Shown: positions 9,601-17,127, counted from the first letter of the stretch. The stretch is DNA of 64,000 nucleotides from DATBQN01 sp963755825 (GCA_963755825.1 CAVWLA010000003.1:1-64000), one strand, 5' to 3'. Notes: a model not told the origin generated them from the sequence alone. Made by a program: numbers and translations.

Positions 9601-11531
9601 CTGGAGCCATTGCCGAGCGGCGCCGCGCCCTCCGCGCCGCTCTCCCCGGCGTCCGCCGCCACCAGCTCCGCCGCGTGCGGCGGCAGGCGGGCGGCGAGCT
9701 CGGGGCGGGAGACGAGCAGGCGCGCTCCCGAGTCGTCGAGCATGAAGGCGAGCCGCTCCGGCGGATAGGTCGGATCGAGCGGCAGGTAGGCGCCTCCCGC
9801 CTCGAGCACCGCGAGGAGAGCCACCACGAGATCGAGCGAGCGCTCGAGGCAGACCGCCACCAGCGCCTCCGCGCCCACCCCCCGCCGCCGCAGGACCGCG
9901 GCGAGGCGCCCGGCGCGGCCCGCCAGCTCTCTGTAGGTGAGCTCGCCGCCTCCCTCCAGCTCGCCGGGAGGCACACCCTGGCCGGGCGGCACGGTGAGCG
10001 CCACCGCGTCCGGCGTCCGCGCCGCCTGGGCGGCGAAGAGCTCGTGGAGGGGGACGCCGGCGAGCTCGGCGGGCGGCGGGTTCCACTCGGCGGCGATCTG
10101 CTGGCGCTCCGCCGGCGACAGCATGGGGAGATCGCCGAGCCGCGGGGCGGCTGATCCTGGCGCCGCGCCCGGCGCCGTGCCCAGCGCCGCGTCGAGAGCC
10201 TCTGGGAGCGCCGTGAGCAGGCTCGCCCAGTGGGCGAGGAGGCGCGCCGCCGTCGCGGCGTCGTGGCGCTCGGCGTCCCAGGCCAGGCGGAGCTCGAGGT
10301 CCTCCCCGGCCGGCGCCGCGATCGCCGTCAGCGGAAAGCTCGTCCGCTCGCTGAAGCGCACCTCGCCGAGAGCCAGGCTGCCGTCCTTCGGCAAGATCGG
10401 CTGCGGGTAGTTCTCGAAGACGAAGAGGCTGGCGGCGAGCGGCGTGCCCGGCGGCACCTCGCTCCAGCCCTGGATCTGCGGCAGAGGGGTCGTCTCGAAG
10501 GCTTGGAGCGCGAGCTGGCGCTCCTGGATCTCGGCGAGCCAGGCCCCCACCTCAGCCCCCGGGTCGAGCCGCACCCGCACCGGCAACGTGTTGATGAAGA
10601 GGCCGACCATCGACTCGATCCCGGCGAGCGGAATGCCGCGCCCGGAGACGGTGGTGCCGAAGACCACGTCGTCGGAACCGGCGTAGCGCCCGAGGAGGGC
10701 CGCCCAGGCGCCCTGGAGCAGCGTGTTGAGGGTCAGCCGATGCCGCCGCGCGAGCTCCTCCAGCCGGGCGTGCCGCTCGCGGCCGAGGGTCAGCTTGCAG
10801 TCTTCGGGGTCGCGCCGCTGCCGCGCCGCCGCCGTGGTGCCCGCGTGGTTGGCGTCGTGGGCGTCCTCGGCGGAGGCCACGGGGCGCGGCACGCCGACCT
10901 CGGTGGGCTCCGTGAAGCCGGCGAGCTCGGCCCGGAAGAAGGCCTCGGCGGCGGCGAGGTCCTGCCGCTCGAGCCAGGTGATGTAGTCGCGGTAGGGGCG
11001 CGGCGTGGGGAGCGCGAGGTCGCGGCCGGCGACGAAGGCGTTGTAGTAGCGGAGCACCTCCGCGAGGACGAGCGGCAGCGACCATCCGTCGAGGAGCAGG
11101 TGGTGAAACGTCCACACCAGCCGATGCTCGCCGGCGGTGAAACGCAGGAGGGCGAGGCGCATGAGCGGCGCCCGCTTCGGCTCGAAACCCCGCTGGCCGT
11201 CGTCGGCCAAGAAGCCGGCGAAGCGCGCCTCGCGCTCGCCGGCCGCGAGCTCGCTCCAATCCTCGCTCGAGAGCGGCAGCGCGACGGCGCGCCGCACCGC
11301 CTGGAGAGGCCGCTTCTGGCTCTTCCACACGAACGCCGTGCGGAGCACCGCGTGCCGCTCGATCACCCGCTCCCAGGCGCGCGCGAAGGCGGTCGCGTCG
11401 AGCGGCCCGGCGAGCGCGCAGCTCAGCTGCTCGACATAGACCCCCGACTCCGGGCTATAGAGACTGTGGAACAGAATCCCCGCCTGGAGGGGGGACAGAG
11501 GATAGAAATCTTCGAGGTTTTGCGTCGCCAC
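687..11531 (-). CDS. Nonribosomal peptide synthetase C-A-T-E-C-A-T-C-(A scar)-TE, 3614 aa
   Basis: Multimodular peptide synthetase. Domains by residue: C1 8-440 (HHLLLDG 143-149); A1 495-1010 (YTSGSTGRPKG 655-665); carrier T1 with LGGDS, Ser1064; epimerase 1120-1560 (HHLAVDG 1271-1277, FNYLGQ near 1503); C2 1638-2070 (HHALLDG from His1776); A2 2115-2665; T2 with LGGHS, Ser2705; C3 2765-3195 (HHIMSDG from 2897); thioesterase 3339-3590 (GWSFGG, Ser3411; Asp3438; His3568). Pocket residues read D-F-W-N-I-G-M-V-H-K in A1, the known threonine code, and D-F-W-S-V-G-M-V-H-K in A2. Module 1 should therefore present a D-configured Thr-type residue. Between C3 and TE only about 140 residues remain, holding fragments of an A domain (3221-3251) and no carrier. 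The start is GTG at 11531 (MATQNLED). Release chemistry by this protein alone is unclear because the TE has no adjacent carrier. Confidence 0.93.
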   Translation of the reverse strand: MATQNLEDFYPLSPLQAGILFHSLYSPESGVYVEQLSCALAGPLDATAFARAWERVIERHAVLRTAFVWKSQKRPLQAVRRAVALPLSSEDWSELAAGEREARFAGFLADDGQRGFEPKRAPLMRLALLRFTAGEHRLVWTFHHLLLDGWSLPLVLAEVLRYYNAFVAGRDLALPTPRPYRDYITWLERQDLAAAEAFFRAELAGFTEPTEVGVPRPVASAEDAHDANHAGTTAAARQRRDPEDCKLTLGRERHARLEELARRHRLTLNTLLQGAWAALLGRYAGSDDVVFGTTVSGRGIPLAGIESMVGLFINTLPVRVRLDPGAEVGAWLAEIQERQLALQAFETTPLPQIQGWSEVPPGTPLAASLFVFENYPQPILPKDGSLALGEVRFSERTSFPLTAIAAPAGEDLELRLAWDAERHDAATAARLLAHWASLLTALPEALDAALGTAPGAAPGSAAPRLGDLPMLSPAERQQIAAEWNPPPAELAGVPLHELFAAQAARTPDAVALTVPPGQGVPPGELEGGGELTYRELAGRAGRLAAVLRRRGVGAEALVAVCLERSLDLVVALLAVLEAGGAYLPLDPTYPPERLAFMLDDSGARLLVSRPELAARLPPHAAELVAADAGESGAEGAAPLGNGSSSGGDHLAYVIYTSGSTGRPKGVAVTHGDVSRLLAATRPLFGFGPDDVWTLFHSFAFDFSVWEIWGALAHGGRLVIVPYAVSRAPEELLRLLVAERVTILNQTPSAFAQLAPAAVAALAGDAGLADLRLVIFGGEALDPAVLAGWLGRFGETRPRLVNMYGITETTVHATWRPLGRADLAMAPSLASPIGRPLAHLQVHLLDRHGRLVPPGVAGEMHVGGTALARGYLGRPELAAERFLPDGFGGGRGARLYRTGDLARRRPDGELEFLGRADRQVKIRGHRVELGEIEAALAACPGVRAAAVVPRERDGALRLVAYVAAPAERTAADLRARLARTLPEPMLPAAFVRLEALPLTPNGKVDLRALLALGDADDAAEARAGADERTAPRGQVEELLAGLWAEVLRLPEVGVHDNFFALGGDSILSLQVVARAGQAGCRITPRQVFEHPTIAGLAAVVQQAVQQTAEQAGAPEEEEAAGEVPLTPIQRWFLDREPADPHHFNQALLLAVRRPPPAPAAALTRAIAALVARHDALRLRFRREEGRWRQRRLAPQPEAPPASPASSAISTSQGRQEMARIDLSGLAEERARTEVTAAAAAAQGSLDLAAGPLLRGLWLDLPAGEARLFLAVHHLAVDGVSWRILLDDLATAWRQIGRGEPARLPPRTASFRRWAERLAEQARTMAAEPEIAFWLAQTAPEPEPLLAPPPTPPTADAEDTMATTASVVVELGEEDTADLLRALPAAYGASIADALVAALAATLAGPGRAVCIDLEGHGREEVGGDRSDSRGGDLDLSRSVGWFTSLYPVRLVPGDDPRPEAGLAAVRRQLAAVPGRGLGYGLLRYLSEQPAAAALRDRPPSPVSFNYLGQLDAVLPVDSPFAAAGEPVGPSQSPRARRSHTLAVGAFVAAGRLQVTWTYGARRLAEEAVRRLAEGLLARLRELAAGARSRVLTLVLEDEPRPVAAAPTPSPAARSATLPAAGADPLAPIPAEDLARLPEDVEDAYPLSPLQEGLLFHSLYAPGSGAYVEQLHATFEGELDLAAFHEAWRRIVAGMPVLRTSFHGDDLPRPLQAVHRRAEVEIVEEDWRPVAEPEREGRFAALVRADRLRGFDLARPPLLRWTLVRTGERVWRFLWSHHHALLDGWSYAALIGDFAACYEALAAGREPALRSRPPYRDFIAWLSRRDPAADDDFFGAYLAGFGAGSGAGAATSSTAPTPLAADRPAPALDTAPAPAVAERRLSAAETATLRAAVRARGLTLNTLAQGAWALLLGRASGERDVVFGTTVSGRPPDLPGVEAMLGLFINTLPARVRLPDEAPVSSWLAGLQAAQAELRQHEAAPLVRIQEVSPVARGMALFDSVLVFENYPHAEAIRASALGRRITEVEVIEQTHYPLTLNVVPGGDRLLLSLGYDRARFDATTVERRLGHLQGLFAALAAALMGGLAGGGEERLVSVGLPLSAAERQQLLREWSDATPVDGGAVPVHELFAAQAARRPDAVALVSALVSGDQALTYGELARRSSRMARRLAALGVGPGMLVGLCAERSPELILGVLAILAAGGAYLPLDPAHPSERLAYTLADAGAPVVVVAEHLRERLPAGVARVVGLDGLVGLHGLVRGQEGGGEDAGEVPRFTDRAARVDPGDLAYVIYTSGSTGRPKGVEVSHANAARLFAVIRQSFDFGPGDVWTLFHSIAFDFSVWELWGALAFGGRLVVVASETARSTEAFYELLRRERVTVLSQTPSAFRQLLWAEESALARGESMVADLRLVVFGGEALDPPSLGPWLERHGEERPLLVNMYGITETTVHTTWRRLRQSDLSRPGSAVGRPLADLALHLLDGAGRPVPIGVPGEIHVGGAGVARGYLARPALTAERFVPDAFAGAGAAEGGLRGRSGGALGARLYRSGDLARWRADGDLEYLGRIDRQVKVRGYRIELGEIEAALAEHAAVREAAVVAREDRPGDVRLVGYVSSAAEPAPSAQALAAFLAERLPGYMVPAAWVLLDRLPLTPNGKVDRAALPAPEERGSAGEYLAPRTPVEQVLAGIWEEVLERQRVGVEDDFFALGGHSLVAAQVTSRVLKAFSVELPLRVLFERPTVAGLAAEIERLRGSGATAVAPPLVRAPPGIEAPLSFSQETIWLFDQLSPGNTVYSVPLALELRGALSAPALAAALAAMVDRHEALRTRFVAVGGKPVQRIDPPSRPPLPFIDLRALPPAAAGAETARLAEAERTLPFDLARGPVLRAALLRREEEAFVLLLTFHHIMSDGWSMRVLARELTALYGAARAGEPSPLPELPIQFRDFAIWQRGWLQGEALARLLGAAAARLRGVPRLDLPVDRPPDARRYFRSGALLVDLDVALTAGLSALSRRQGASLFMTLLAAFTGLLRRHTGRGEFAVAAVTAGRKRAELEPLFGFFINTMALRAAAAGDPGFGELLAKTRMATLAAYDDQDLPFAYLVEALRAERPGEPPLFEVLFQSQPPRPEIAVPGAEIGAFPVEVTVGGTNFALSLDLTEVGGRVKGSFTYNQALFDPTTAMRWRGHFEALLAGAVTDLARPLSELPLLSAGERHQVAVEWDPAVRLDGGPAPIGIWGEAAGAATGGRVRRVRRLADGTLEASAPAPAALPEPKVASAPAPAAAAPGVPGEPARRLESLSPAKLKLFAKRIRGEAGSGGALAGARREPSLLVDLQSELQPELQAAAAERPPFFCVHAIGGAVLSYRELARRLGGEQPFYGIQAAGLAGGRAVDDLPAMAAQYAAAVEAVAPHGPYLLGGWSFGGVVAFEMARQMRQRGRPVALVALLDSWAPALVPAPAPAREDDLVRLYLRDQAGLQGLDASWLDGEPLGMGEAAALDWLLSRAHETGLLRASLRSAQVRPLLDVYRANVRANAAYRPRPGGGRLTLFRPRASREPTNGWAALAAEPVEVHEMAADHYTMLAPPAVAGLAERLRECIERSLGAAPTAADPQIACVAQAPEARS

Positions 11532-11755
11532 GTTACCTAGGTGTTCGAAGCTCGACGAAAGAGGGCAGCGGCCTCGACGGGCAAAATGGTCGCGAATACT
11601 GGATCTTTCGCCGGCGTTCTCGTGACCTCACGTTGATCCATCGCCGGCCGGACGGCCAACCGGCGTCGGCTCGAAGCCGAACGCCTGAGATTGGCCCCGG
11701 ATGCCATTTTTGGGCCATCATTGCCCGCTGAAGCTGCGGTCTGAGAGGAGACGCC

Positions 11756-12715
11756 ATGACGCCCACGGCGCTGAGGACAGTTGAGCTCGGCGCCACCGGT
11801 CTCGAGATCACCCGCGTCGGCTTCGGCGCCTGGGCGATCGGAGGCGGTGGCTACGAAGCGGGCTGGGGAGCGCAGGACGACGAGGACTCGATCGCGGCGA
11901 TCCACCGCGCCCTGGCTCTCGGGGTGAACTGGATCGACACCGCGGCGCAGTACGGCTTCGGGCGCTCGGAACGTGTCGTCGGGCGCGCCCTGGCCGGCCT
12001 CGAGCCGCGCCCCTACGTCTTCACCAAGGGCGGGCAGCCCGAGGGACCGGGGAGGACCACGACACGGAGCCTCCGGCGCGACTCGCTGCTGCGCGAGGTG
12101 GAGGGCAGCCGCGAGCGCCTCGGCGTCGAGGCCATCGACCTCTACCAGATCCACTGGCCGGTCCCCGATGCGGAGATCGAGGAGGGCTGGTCGACGCTCG
12201 CCGAGCTGAAGGAGCGCGGGGTGGTGCGCCACATCGGCGTGTCGAACTTCAACGCCAGACAGCTGCGGCGAGCGCAGGCCATCGCGCCGGTGGAGACCCT
12301 GCAGCCGCCGTACTCGCTGATCGACCGTCGGATCGAAGTGGAGATCCTCCCGGTCGCCGAGCGCGAACGGATCGGGATGATCGTGTACTCGCCGATGGCC
12401 TCCGGCCTGCTCTCCGGCGCGATGACGCGGGAGCGGATCGCGGCGCTGCCCGCGGACGACTGGCGCCGGCACAGCGAGCAGTTCCGCGAGCCCCAGCTCA
12501 CCCACAACCTCGAGCTGGTGGAGCGGCTGCGGCGGGTCGCCGCCCGCCACGACACCACGCCGGGGGCGGTCGCGGTGGCCTGGACCCTCCGCAACCCGGC
12601 CGTGAACGGGGCCATCGCCGGCTTCCGGCGCCCTGAACAGGTCGATCCGATCGTGGCAGCGGCGAACCTCGCGCTGGATAAGCACGACATCGCCACGATC
12701 CTAGGGAGGAAGTGA
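11756..12715 (+). CDS. Aldo/keto reductase, 319 aa
   Basis: NAD(P)H-dependent reductase with a TIM-barrel fold. The usual catalytic tetrad is visible: Asp61 in IDTAAQYG, Tyr66, Lys91 in FTKGG and His133 in QIHWP. SNFNARQL and the C-terminal cofactor-site region (GAIAGFRRPEQV) also match the family, and the length is typical. A GAGAGGAG ribosome binding site lies just before the ATG. It is divergent from the synthetase across about 225 bp, so a shared control region is possible. A link to the peptide product is conceivable but unproven; substrate unknown. Confidence 0.9.
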   Translation: MTPTALRTVELGATGLEITRVGFGAWAIGGGGYEAGWGAQDDEDSIAAIHRALALGVNWIDTAAQYGFGRSERVVGRALAGLEPRPYVFTKGGQPEGPGRTTTRSLRRDSLLREVEGSRERLGVEAIDLYQIHWPVPDAEIEEGWSTLAELKERGVVRHIGVSNFNARQLRRAQAIAPVETLQPPYSLIDRRIEVEILPVAERERIGMIVYSPMASGLLSGAMTRERIAALPADDWRRHSEQFREPQLTHNLELVERLRRVAARHDTTPGAVAVAWTLRNPAVNGAIAGFRRPEQVDPIVAAANLALDKHDIATILGRK

Positions 12716-13065
12716 GACCGCCGGGGGGGTGACAGACCGAGACGCGGTTCGAGAAGCCGGCGGCAGCTCCATCTCGCTCGTGCTGGTGCGCCCGCCCGCC
12801 GTCACCTCTTGGATCGCCTGCCCCTGGTCGGGGGTTGTACGAATCCGGCGAAGCGGCCGCGCGCCGCCGGCCCGGCTTTCGCCGCCGGCGAGCTCCCGCC
12901 GGCAGCATGAAGCGCGCCTCCCCGCGCAGCTGCGAGCGCCAGTTCGGCCCGCCTCGGCGTTCGTCCGTCCCTAGCCGCTGGCGGCGACGGGTAGTCGAGG
13001 GCACACCGTCCGTATGCTCGACAGTGCTACTCAATGAAGAGGAGCTCAATAGGTCGGCAAGGCCG
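12716..13065. other. Intergenic stretch, no convincing gene
   Basis: About 350 bp between the aldo/keto reductase stop and the secreted-protein remnant. Open frames here are Arg/Pro/Ser-rich shadows without a ribosome binding site or recognisable protein pattern. I see no hairpin or repeat that stands out. Confidence 0.5.
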
Positions 13066-13279
13066 TTGAAAGCCTTCAACACACACCTTCGTCTCGTCGC
13101 CGCCGCGATCGTCGCGGGCGCGGCTCTGCTCGTCGGCAACGCTGCGCCGTCGGCGGCGCAGAACCTCCTCAAGGTCTCAGGTGATCGACGCCGAGACTGG
13201 GCTCGGGAAGACCTACACCAATCCGGCGAACACCGCCTTTCGACCGATCCAGGACATCGCAGCCTTCGCTTGCTCCTGA
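13066..13279 (+). pseudogene. Small secreted protein remnant, frameshifted
   Basis: From a TTG at 13066 (AAGG 4-8 nt upstream) the frame encodes a clear signal peptide: basic start LKAFNTHLR, hydrophobic stretch VAAAIVAGAALLVG, and a cleavage-like PSAAQ. The mature part begins NLLKV. After that codon the frame turns Arg-rich. The +1 frame instead gives a plausible continuation (VIDAETGLGKTYTNPANTAF) ending at TGA 13277-13279. I infer a one-base frameshift near 13180 in a short secreted protein of about 70 residues. The family is not recognised. It is 88 bp upstream of the ADOP permease on the same strand. Confidence 0.35.
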
Positions 13280-13367
13280 CGGCGACGCCGAGCTAGCACG
13301 GCGAAGAGGGCCAGCACATGAGCACTTCCGGCTAGGGCTCGATCCAGCCGAGAAAGGACGAACAGAA

Positions 13368-15794
13368 ATGTCTTCCCTCTGGCAAGACCTATCCTACGCC
13401 GCGCGCCTGATCCGTCGCTCTCCCGGGTTGGCATCGACCGTCGTCCTTATCCTGGGGCTCGCGATCGGTGTGAACACGGCCATTTTCGGCGTCGTCGACA
13501 CGGTCCTGATACGCCCCCTCCCCTATCCGAATTCCGAACGCCTGGTGGTGCTGGGCGAGCACACCCAATACGCCGATTTCGGACCGACCACCCCCGGCAA
13601 TTTTCTCGACTATCAGCGGCGGCTCCGCGGCTTCGATGTCGTCGCCGCCATCGTGCCGCGCAGGCTGACGCTGACCGGCCGCGGCCTGCCCGAGCAGCTC
13701 AAGGGACAGATCGTCTCGACCAATTTCTTCGACCTGTTCGGTATCTCGCCCTTTCTGGGGAGGGCTCTCGACCCTAAGCTCGACAAGCCCTACGGCGCCC
13801 GGTCCGCCGTTTTGAGCTATGCCGCCTGGCACCAGCACTTCGGGGCGGATCGAACCGTGATCGGTCGCCACGTCTCGCTGGACGGTCAGAGCTTTACGAT
13901 CGTCGGCGTCATGCCGGAGTCCTTCGCCACCCCGCTGGCGGCTCAGATCTGGGTCAGCCCCCGATACGAAGCGCCGGAGCCCACCGGCGACGCCAAGCCG
14001 GAGGTGATGCAGGACCGCGGCAACTACCTGTTCCTGCGCCCTTACGCCCGCCTGCGCGCGGGAGTGTCGCTGGAGCGAGCGCAGGCCGAGCTGCGGTCGT
14101 TGTCTCAACACCTCGAGGAGCAATTTCCTGGCGCCAACTCGAACAAGGTCGCCTCGCTGGTGCCGCTGCGGGAATGGCTGGTCGGGGATATCGGAGTCTC
14201 TCTGCTGATGCTACAGGCCGCCGTCGGCTTCATCCTGCTGATCGCCTGCGCCAACGTAGCGAATCTGCTGCTGGCTCGGGGAGCCGTGCGGCACCACGAG
14301 ATGGCGTTGCGCTTGTCCATCGGAGCGAGCAGGAGCCGGCTGATCCGGCAGATGCTAACGGAGAGCCTCGTGCAGGCCCTGCTCGGGGGCCTCCTCGCGG
14401 TTCCGGTGGCGATCGCCGGGCTGCGCCTGCTCTCCGCTTTCGGGCCGACCACCATACCGCGTCTCCACGAGCTGAGGGTGCACCCCGCGATGCTGCTGTT
14501 CGCTCTCGGCGTCTCCCTCGGCACCGCCCTTCTCGCCGGCATCTTTCCGGCGTGGCGGGCCTCCTGGGCGGGTCTCGCCGAGGCTCTGAAGCAAGGCGGG
14601 CGAACCGCCATCTCGGGTGGCAGATGGCTGCGCCGGTCCCTCGTCGTCCTCGAGGTGACGCTCTCCGTCTCGCTCCTGATCGTGCTGGTCCTCCTCGTTC
14701 GCAGCCTCTCCAACCTGCTGAGCGTGGATCCGGGCTTCCAATCCCGGCAGGTCCTCGTCGCCGAGCTGTCGCTGCCGAGCTCGACGTACGACAAGGACGA
14801 GAAGGCCGAGGCGGTTTTCGACGAGATCCTGGAACGGGCCCGCGCCCTCCCGGCCGTGACCCGGGCGGGGCTGGTGGACGCCCTGCCGCTCGGCGTCAAC
14901 GGTCTGGAGGGGAAGCTGTTGGTCGCCGACCGTCCCGCCCCGGCCGGCGACGCCGAACCGACCACCGAGAAGCGCATCGCCAGCCCGGGCTACTTCGAAG
15001 CGATGGGCATTCCGCGCCTCCGAGGCCGCTATTTTCTCCCTTCGGACGATCGGACCGGCACCCCGGCGGCCATCGTCAACGAAAGGCTTGCACGGAGGAT
15101 GTGGCCCAACGAGAGCCCGCTCGGCAAGAGGATCGGCTGGGGCGGCCGCTGGATGACCATCGTCGGTGTCGTCGGCAACGTCCACCAGTCGAGCCTCGAG
15201 GAAGATCAGACGCTCGACAGCTACGCCCCATACAGGCAGGCGGCCTGGGTGCGCTCGATGGCGGTGGTGGTGCAGAGCCGGAACGATCCGACTCTCCTCC
15301 AGAAACCGCTGCGCGCGGCGCTCATGGAGGTCGACCGGAACCTGGCGCCGACCCGAGTGTCGCCCCTCCGCGACCTGGTGATCGCCTCGTATGCCCGGCG
15401 TCGATTCCAGACCGTCCTGATTTCAGTCCTGGGCGCGCTGGCGCTTCTTCTGGCCGACATCGGCATCTACGGCGTGATGGCCTACACGGTGAGCCAGAGG
15501 ACGCAGGAGTTCGGCATCCGGCTGGCGCTCGGCGCCGAAAGAGAAGGGCTCTTTCGGCTGGTGATCCAGGAAGCCTTGTCGATCGCCTGTCTGGGGCTGC
15601 TCGCGGGAGCCCTGGCCGCCCTGGCGATGGTGCGCCTGATCCGCTCGCTGCTCTTCGGCGTGGAGGGCACCGATTTCGTCAGCTACCTGGTACCCTGCCT
15701 CCTGGTGCTCTTGGCGGCTCTCTGGGCCAGCTATCTGCCCGCGAGGCGAGCGATGAAGGTCGAGCCGCTCGTCGCCATGCGGGAGAGGGGCTAG
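13368..15794 (+). CDS. ADOP-type ABC transporter permease (MacB/FtsX-like), 808 aa
   Basis: Large inner-membrane permease with a duplicated architecture: N-terminal transmembrane helix at residues 22-44, periplasmic MacB core domain to about 270, FtsX-type membrane region from about 276 (GFILLIACANVANLLLARG) to 400, then a second helix, periplasmic domain and FtsX region to the C-terminus. The opening LWQDLSYAARLIRRSPG and the closing PARRAMKVEPLVAMRERG are hallmarks of the ADOP family. AAAGGA precedes the ATG. No ATP-binding subunit is adjacent, which is usual for ADOPs and the reason they are called orphans. Substrate unknown; an efflux or secretion-related role is only an analogy to MacB. 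Confidence 0.92.
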   Translation: MSSLWQDLSYAARLIRRSPGLASTVVLILGLAIGVNTAIFGVVDTVLIRPLPYPNSERLVVLGEHTQYADFGPTTPGNFLDYQRRLRGFDVVAAIVPRRLTLTGRGLPEQLKGQIVSTNFFDLFGISPFLGRALDPKLDKPYGARSAVLSYAAWHQHFGADRTVIGRHVSLDGQSFTIVGVMPESFATPLAAQIWVSPRYEAPEPTGDAKPEVMQDRGNYLFLRPYARLRAGVSLERAQAELRSLSQHLEEQFPGANSNKVASLVPLREWLVGDIGVSLLMLQAAVGFILLIACANVANLLLARGAVRHHEMALRLSIGASRSRLIRQMLTESLVQALLGGLLAVPVAIAGLRLLSAFGPTTIPRLHELRVHPAMLLFALGVSLGTALLAGIFPAWRASWAGLAEALKQGGRTAISGGRWLRRSLVVLEVTLSVSLLIVLVLLVRSLSNLLSVDPGFQSRQVLVAELSLPSSTYDKDEKAEAVFDEILERARALPAVTRAGLVDALPLGVNGLEGKLLVADRPAPAGDAEPTTEKRIASPGYFEAMGIPRLRGRYFLPSDDRTGTPAAIVNERLARRMWPNESPLGKRIGWGGRWMTIVGVVGNVHQSSLEEDQTLDSYAPYRQAAWVRSMAVVVQSRNDPTLLQKPLRAALMEVDRNLAPTRVSPLRDLVIASYARRRFQTVLISVLGALALLLADIGIYGVMAYTVSQRTQEFGIRLALGAEREGLFRLVIQEALSIACLGLLAGALAALAMVRLIRSLLFGVEGTDFVSYLVPCLLVLLAALWASYLPARRAMKVEPLVAMRERG

Positions 15795-15962
15795 TGCCTG
15801 GGGCACCTTTTCTTACTGTAGTTGTAATTTGGCTTACTTCGGCACCAAGCTTCGTCTGGAGCCGAACCTCCTAGAGCTGTCCGAAGCTGCTCCAAATCAT
15901 TAGGCCGGATCTTATTCCAGCGGAGCGCGGAACTCCTTTCCGATCTGCGCGATACCCGACCG

Positions 15963-16151
15963 TCAGTGAAAAAACTTAGTTCGCTTGTGATGGGAGCCGG
16001 GCCCACCCAGTGAGTAGCCGACCCTTACAAGCACAGAATCCTCAGACATTGTTGCCTGCCAATTGCTGCAGGCAACAAGCAGGAGAATCGCGACAGCGAT
16101 AGCCCTTAAGGAAAAGTTGACTTACTGATGCATCAGGATGCGTGCGTTCAC
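15963..16151 (-). pseudogene. Small lipoprotein remnant with in-frame stop at codon 10
   Basis: Reading from a GTG at 16151, nine codons (MNARILMHQ) are followed by an in-frame TAA (16122-16124). The same frame then continues as a good lipoprotein signal: basic/hydrophobic VNFSLRAIAVAILLLVACSN with lipobox LVAC, then about 30 residues ending at TGA 15963-15965. The upstream 57 bp resemble the start region of the secreted gene at 17085. I read this as a decayed paralogous small secreted gene; alternatively translation starts at a non-standard codon after the TAA. Confidence 0.35.
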
Positions 16152-16192
16152 TGTGGCACCGTCGGATCGCCTTTTTCTCTCGCGGGCAGGGA
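16136..16192 (-). repeat. Imperfect 57-bp repeat, copy A
   Basis: Matches copy B at 17070-17127 over its whole length with scattered mismatches (shared blocks GGATGCGTG and CGGATCGCC). On the minus strand both copies end at a start codon followed by R-I-L codons, so the repeat is a duplicated 5' leader plus gene start. Confidence 0.55.
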
Positions 16193-16216
16193 CCAGGCGG
16201 GCAACAACATCAGAGC

Positions 16217-16870
16217 TTAGTGTCCACTCGCCGCTATTCTTGGCGCAGCTCGCAGGCCGACAGTCCGGAAGACTTCATCCACAAATGTTTTGCAGGGGGC
16301 CATTTGCCGAGTGTGCTCGCGTTGTGTAGGAGTCACATCTGGAAAGAAATTCAGTCCATAGACAGCGAACTGTGAGGTCGACCCGTCCAAATCGAGGCTA
16401 CCAAAGTAGGACGAGCTGTCGCTGATTGTGAGATCCGCTTTGCAGGTCGGAAGCTTTAGTGACAATACCTGAACCTTTTCCAGCAAGGTCGACCAGCTGG
16501 AAGCTGATATCGTAAGTTGGTCGACCTTGCTGCCATCTGTGCTGACCAAGGCAACGATTTTCTTACCGGCATCTCGCAACCAGACCACTTTATATAGTTT
16601 ACGGTTCTCGCTACCTACCTCTAGGCGGATCTCACTCCGTCCTCGCGGCAGCTCTGAGGCTATCGACCTGACTCGCTCGAATGCGGATTTTTCCTTCCAG
16701 GCCCACATACTCCCGCTCAGATGGTCTCGGACGACCCTGCCGCGAGAACCACCCGTGTTCTGGACAGCACGATCGATAGCGCGATTGTAAAAATCATAGT
16801 GCGTCGCCGAAGGGCTTGCGACGCCTACGATGGCCGGCAATAGTAGAGCGCACAAGATTCTCGGTGTCAT
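16217..16870 (-). CDS. Secreted protein of unknown function, 217 aa
   Basis: N-terminus MTPRILCALLLPAIVGVASP is a signal peptide, so the protein is exported. The mature part has no domain I recognise; it contains one basic segment (SRGRVVRD) and two Cys residues (LPTCKAD, MAPCKTF). Its ATG overlaps the TGA of the 72-aa gene upstream (ATGA), so the two are coupled. Base composition is clearly lower in GC than the flanks. It lies downstream of an Rhs tip, in the place where immunity or cargo genes often sit, but an immunity role is speculation. Confidence 0.65.
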   Translation of the reverse strand: MTPRILCALLLPAIVGVASPSATHYDFYNRAIDRAVQNTGGSRGRVVRDHLSGSMWAWKEKSAFERVRSIASELPRGRSEIRLEVGSENRKLYKVVWLRDAGKKIVALVSTDGSKVDQLTISASSWSTLLEKVQVLSLKLPTCKADLTISDSSSYFGSLDLDGSTSQFAVYGLNFFPDVTPTQREHTRQMAPCKTFVDEVFRTVGLRAAPRIAASGH

Positions 16871-17085
16871 CTCGGCACCGTGTTGTCCTGACGCCGAAGC
16901 TTTTTCCTGGGATCGGCAGGCGTTGAGGTAGGATTCTTTACTTTCTTGCTGCCGTAGGTAACCTCATCGGAGGCATTCAGCCTAGCTGCTTTTATTGCGG
17001 CAGCATATGAGCCCTCAAGCTCAGCCTGAGCGAAGCTTGACAGGTGAGCCGCGAACAGTGAGATCGCAAGGATGCGTGATTTCAT
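16867..17085 (-). CDS. Small secreted protein, 72 aa
   Basis: MKSRILAISLFAAHLSSFAQA is a canonical signal peptide with an AQA cleavage site; the mature protein is about 50 residues, hydrophilic and Lys/Arg-rich toward the end. No domain recognised. It is translationally coupled to the next gene by ATGA. The leader before the ATG is the repeat copy B. Short length keeps confidence moderate. Confidence 0.5.
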   Translation of the reverse strand: MKSRILAISLFAAHLSSFAQAELEGSYAAAIKAARLNASDEVTYGSKKVKNPTSTPADPRKKLRRQDNTVPR

Positions 17086-17127
17086 TGCGGCATCCGCGGA
17101 TCGCCCTTTCTCTTTCGCAGGTAGGGA
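17070..17127 (-). repeat. Imperfect 57-bp repeat, copy B
   Basis: Partner of copy A at 16136-16192. It covers the start codon and 5' leader of the 72-aa secreted gene on the minus strand. Confidence 0.55.

Noticed and set aside
4545..10154. 1869-codon open frame on the plus strand opposite the synthetase
   Set aside because: Antisense frame caused by the very high GC at third positions; Arg/Gly/Ala-rich, no domain, and the minus strand encodes a complete NRPS.
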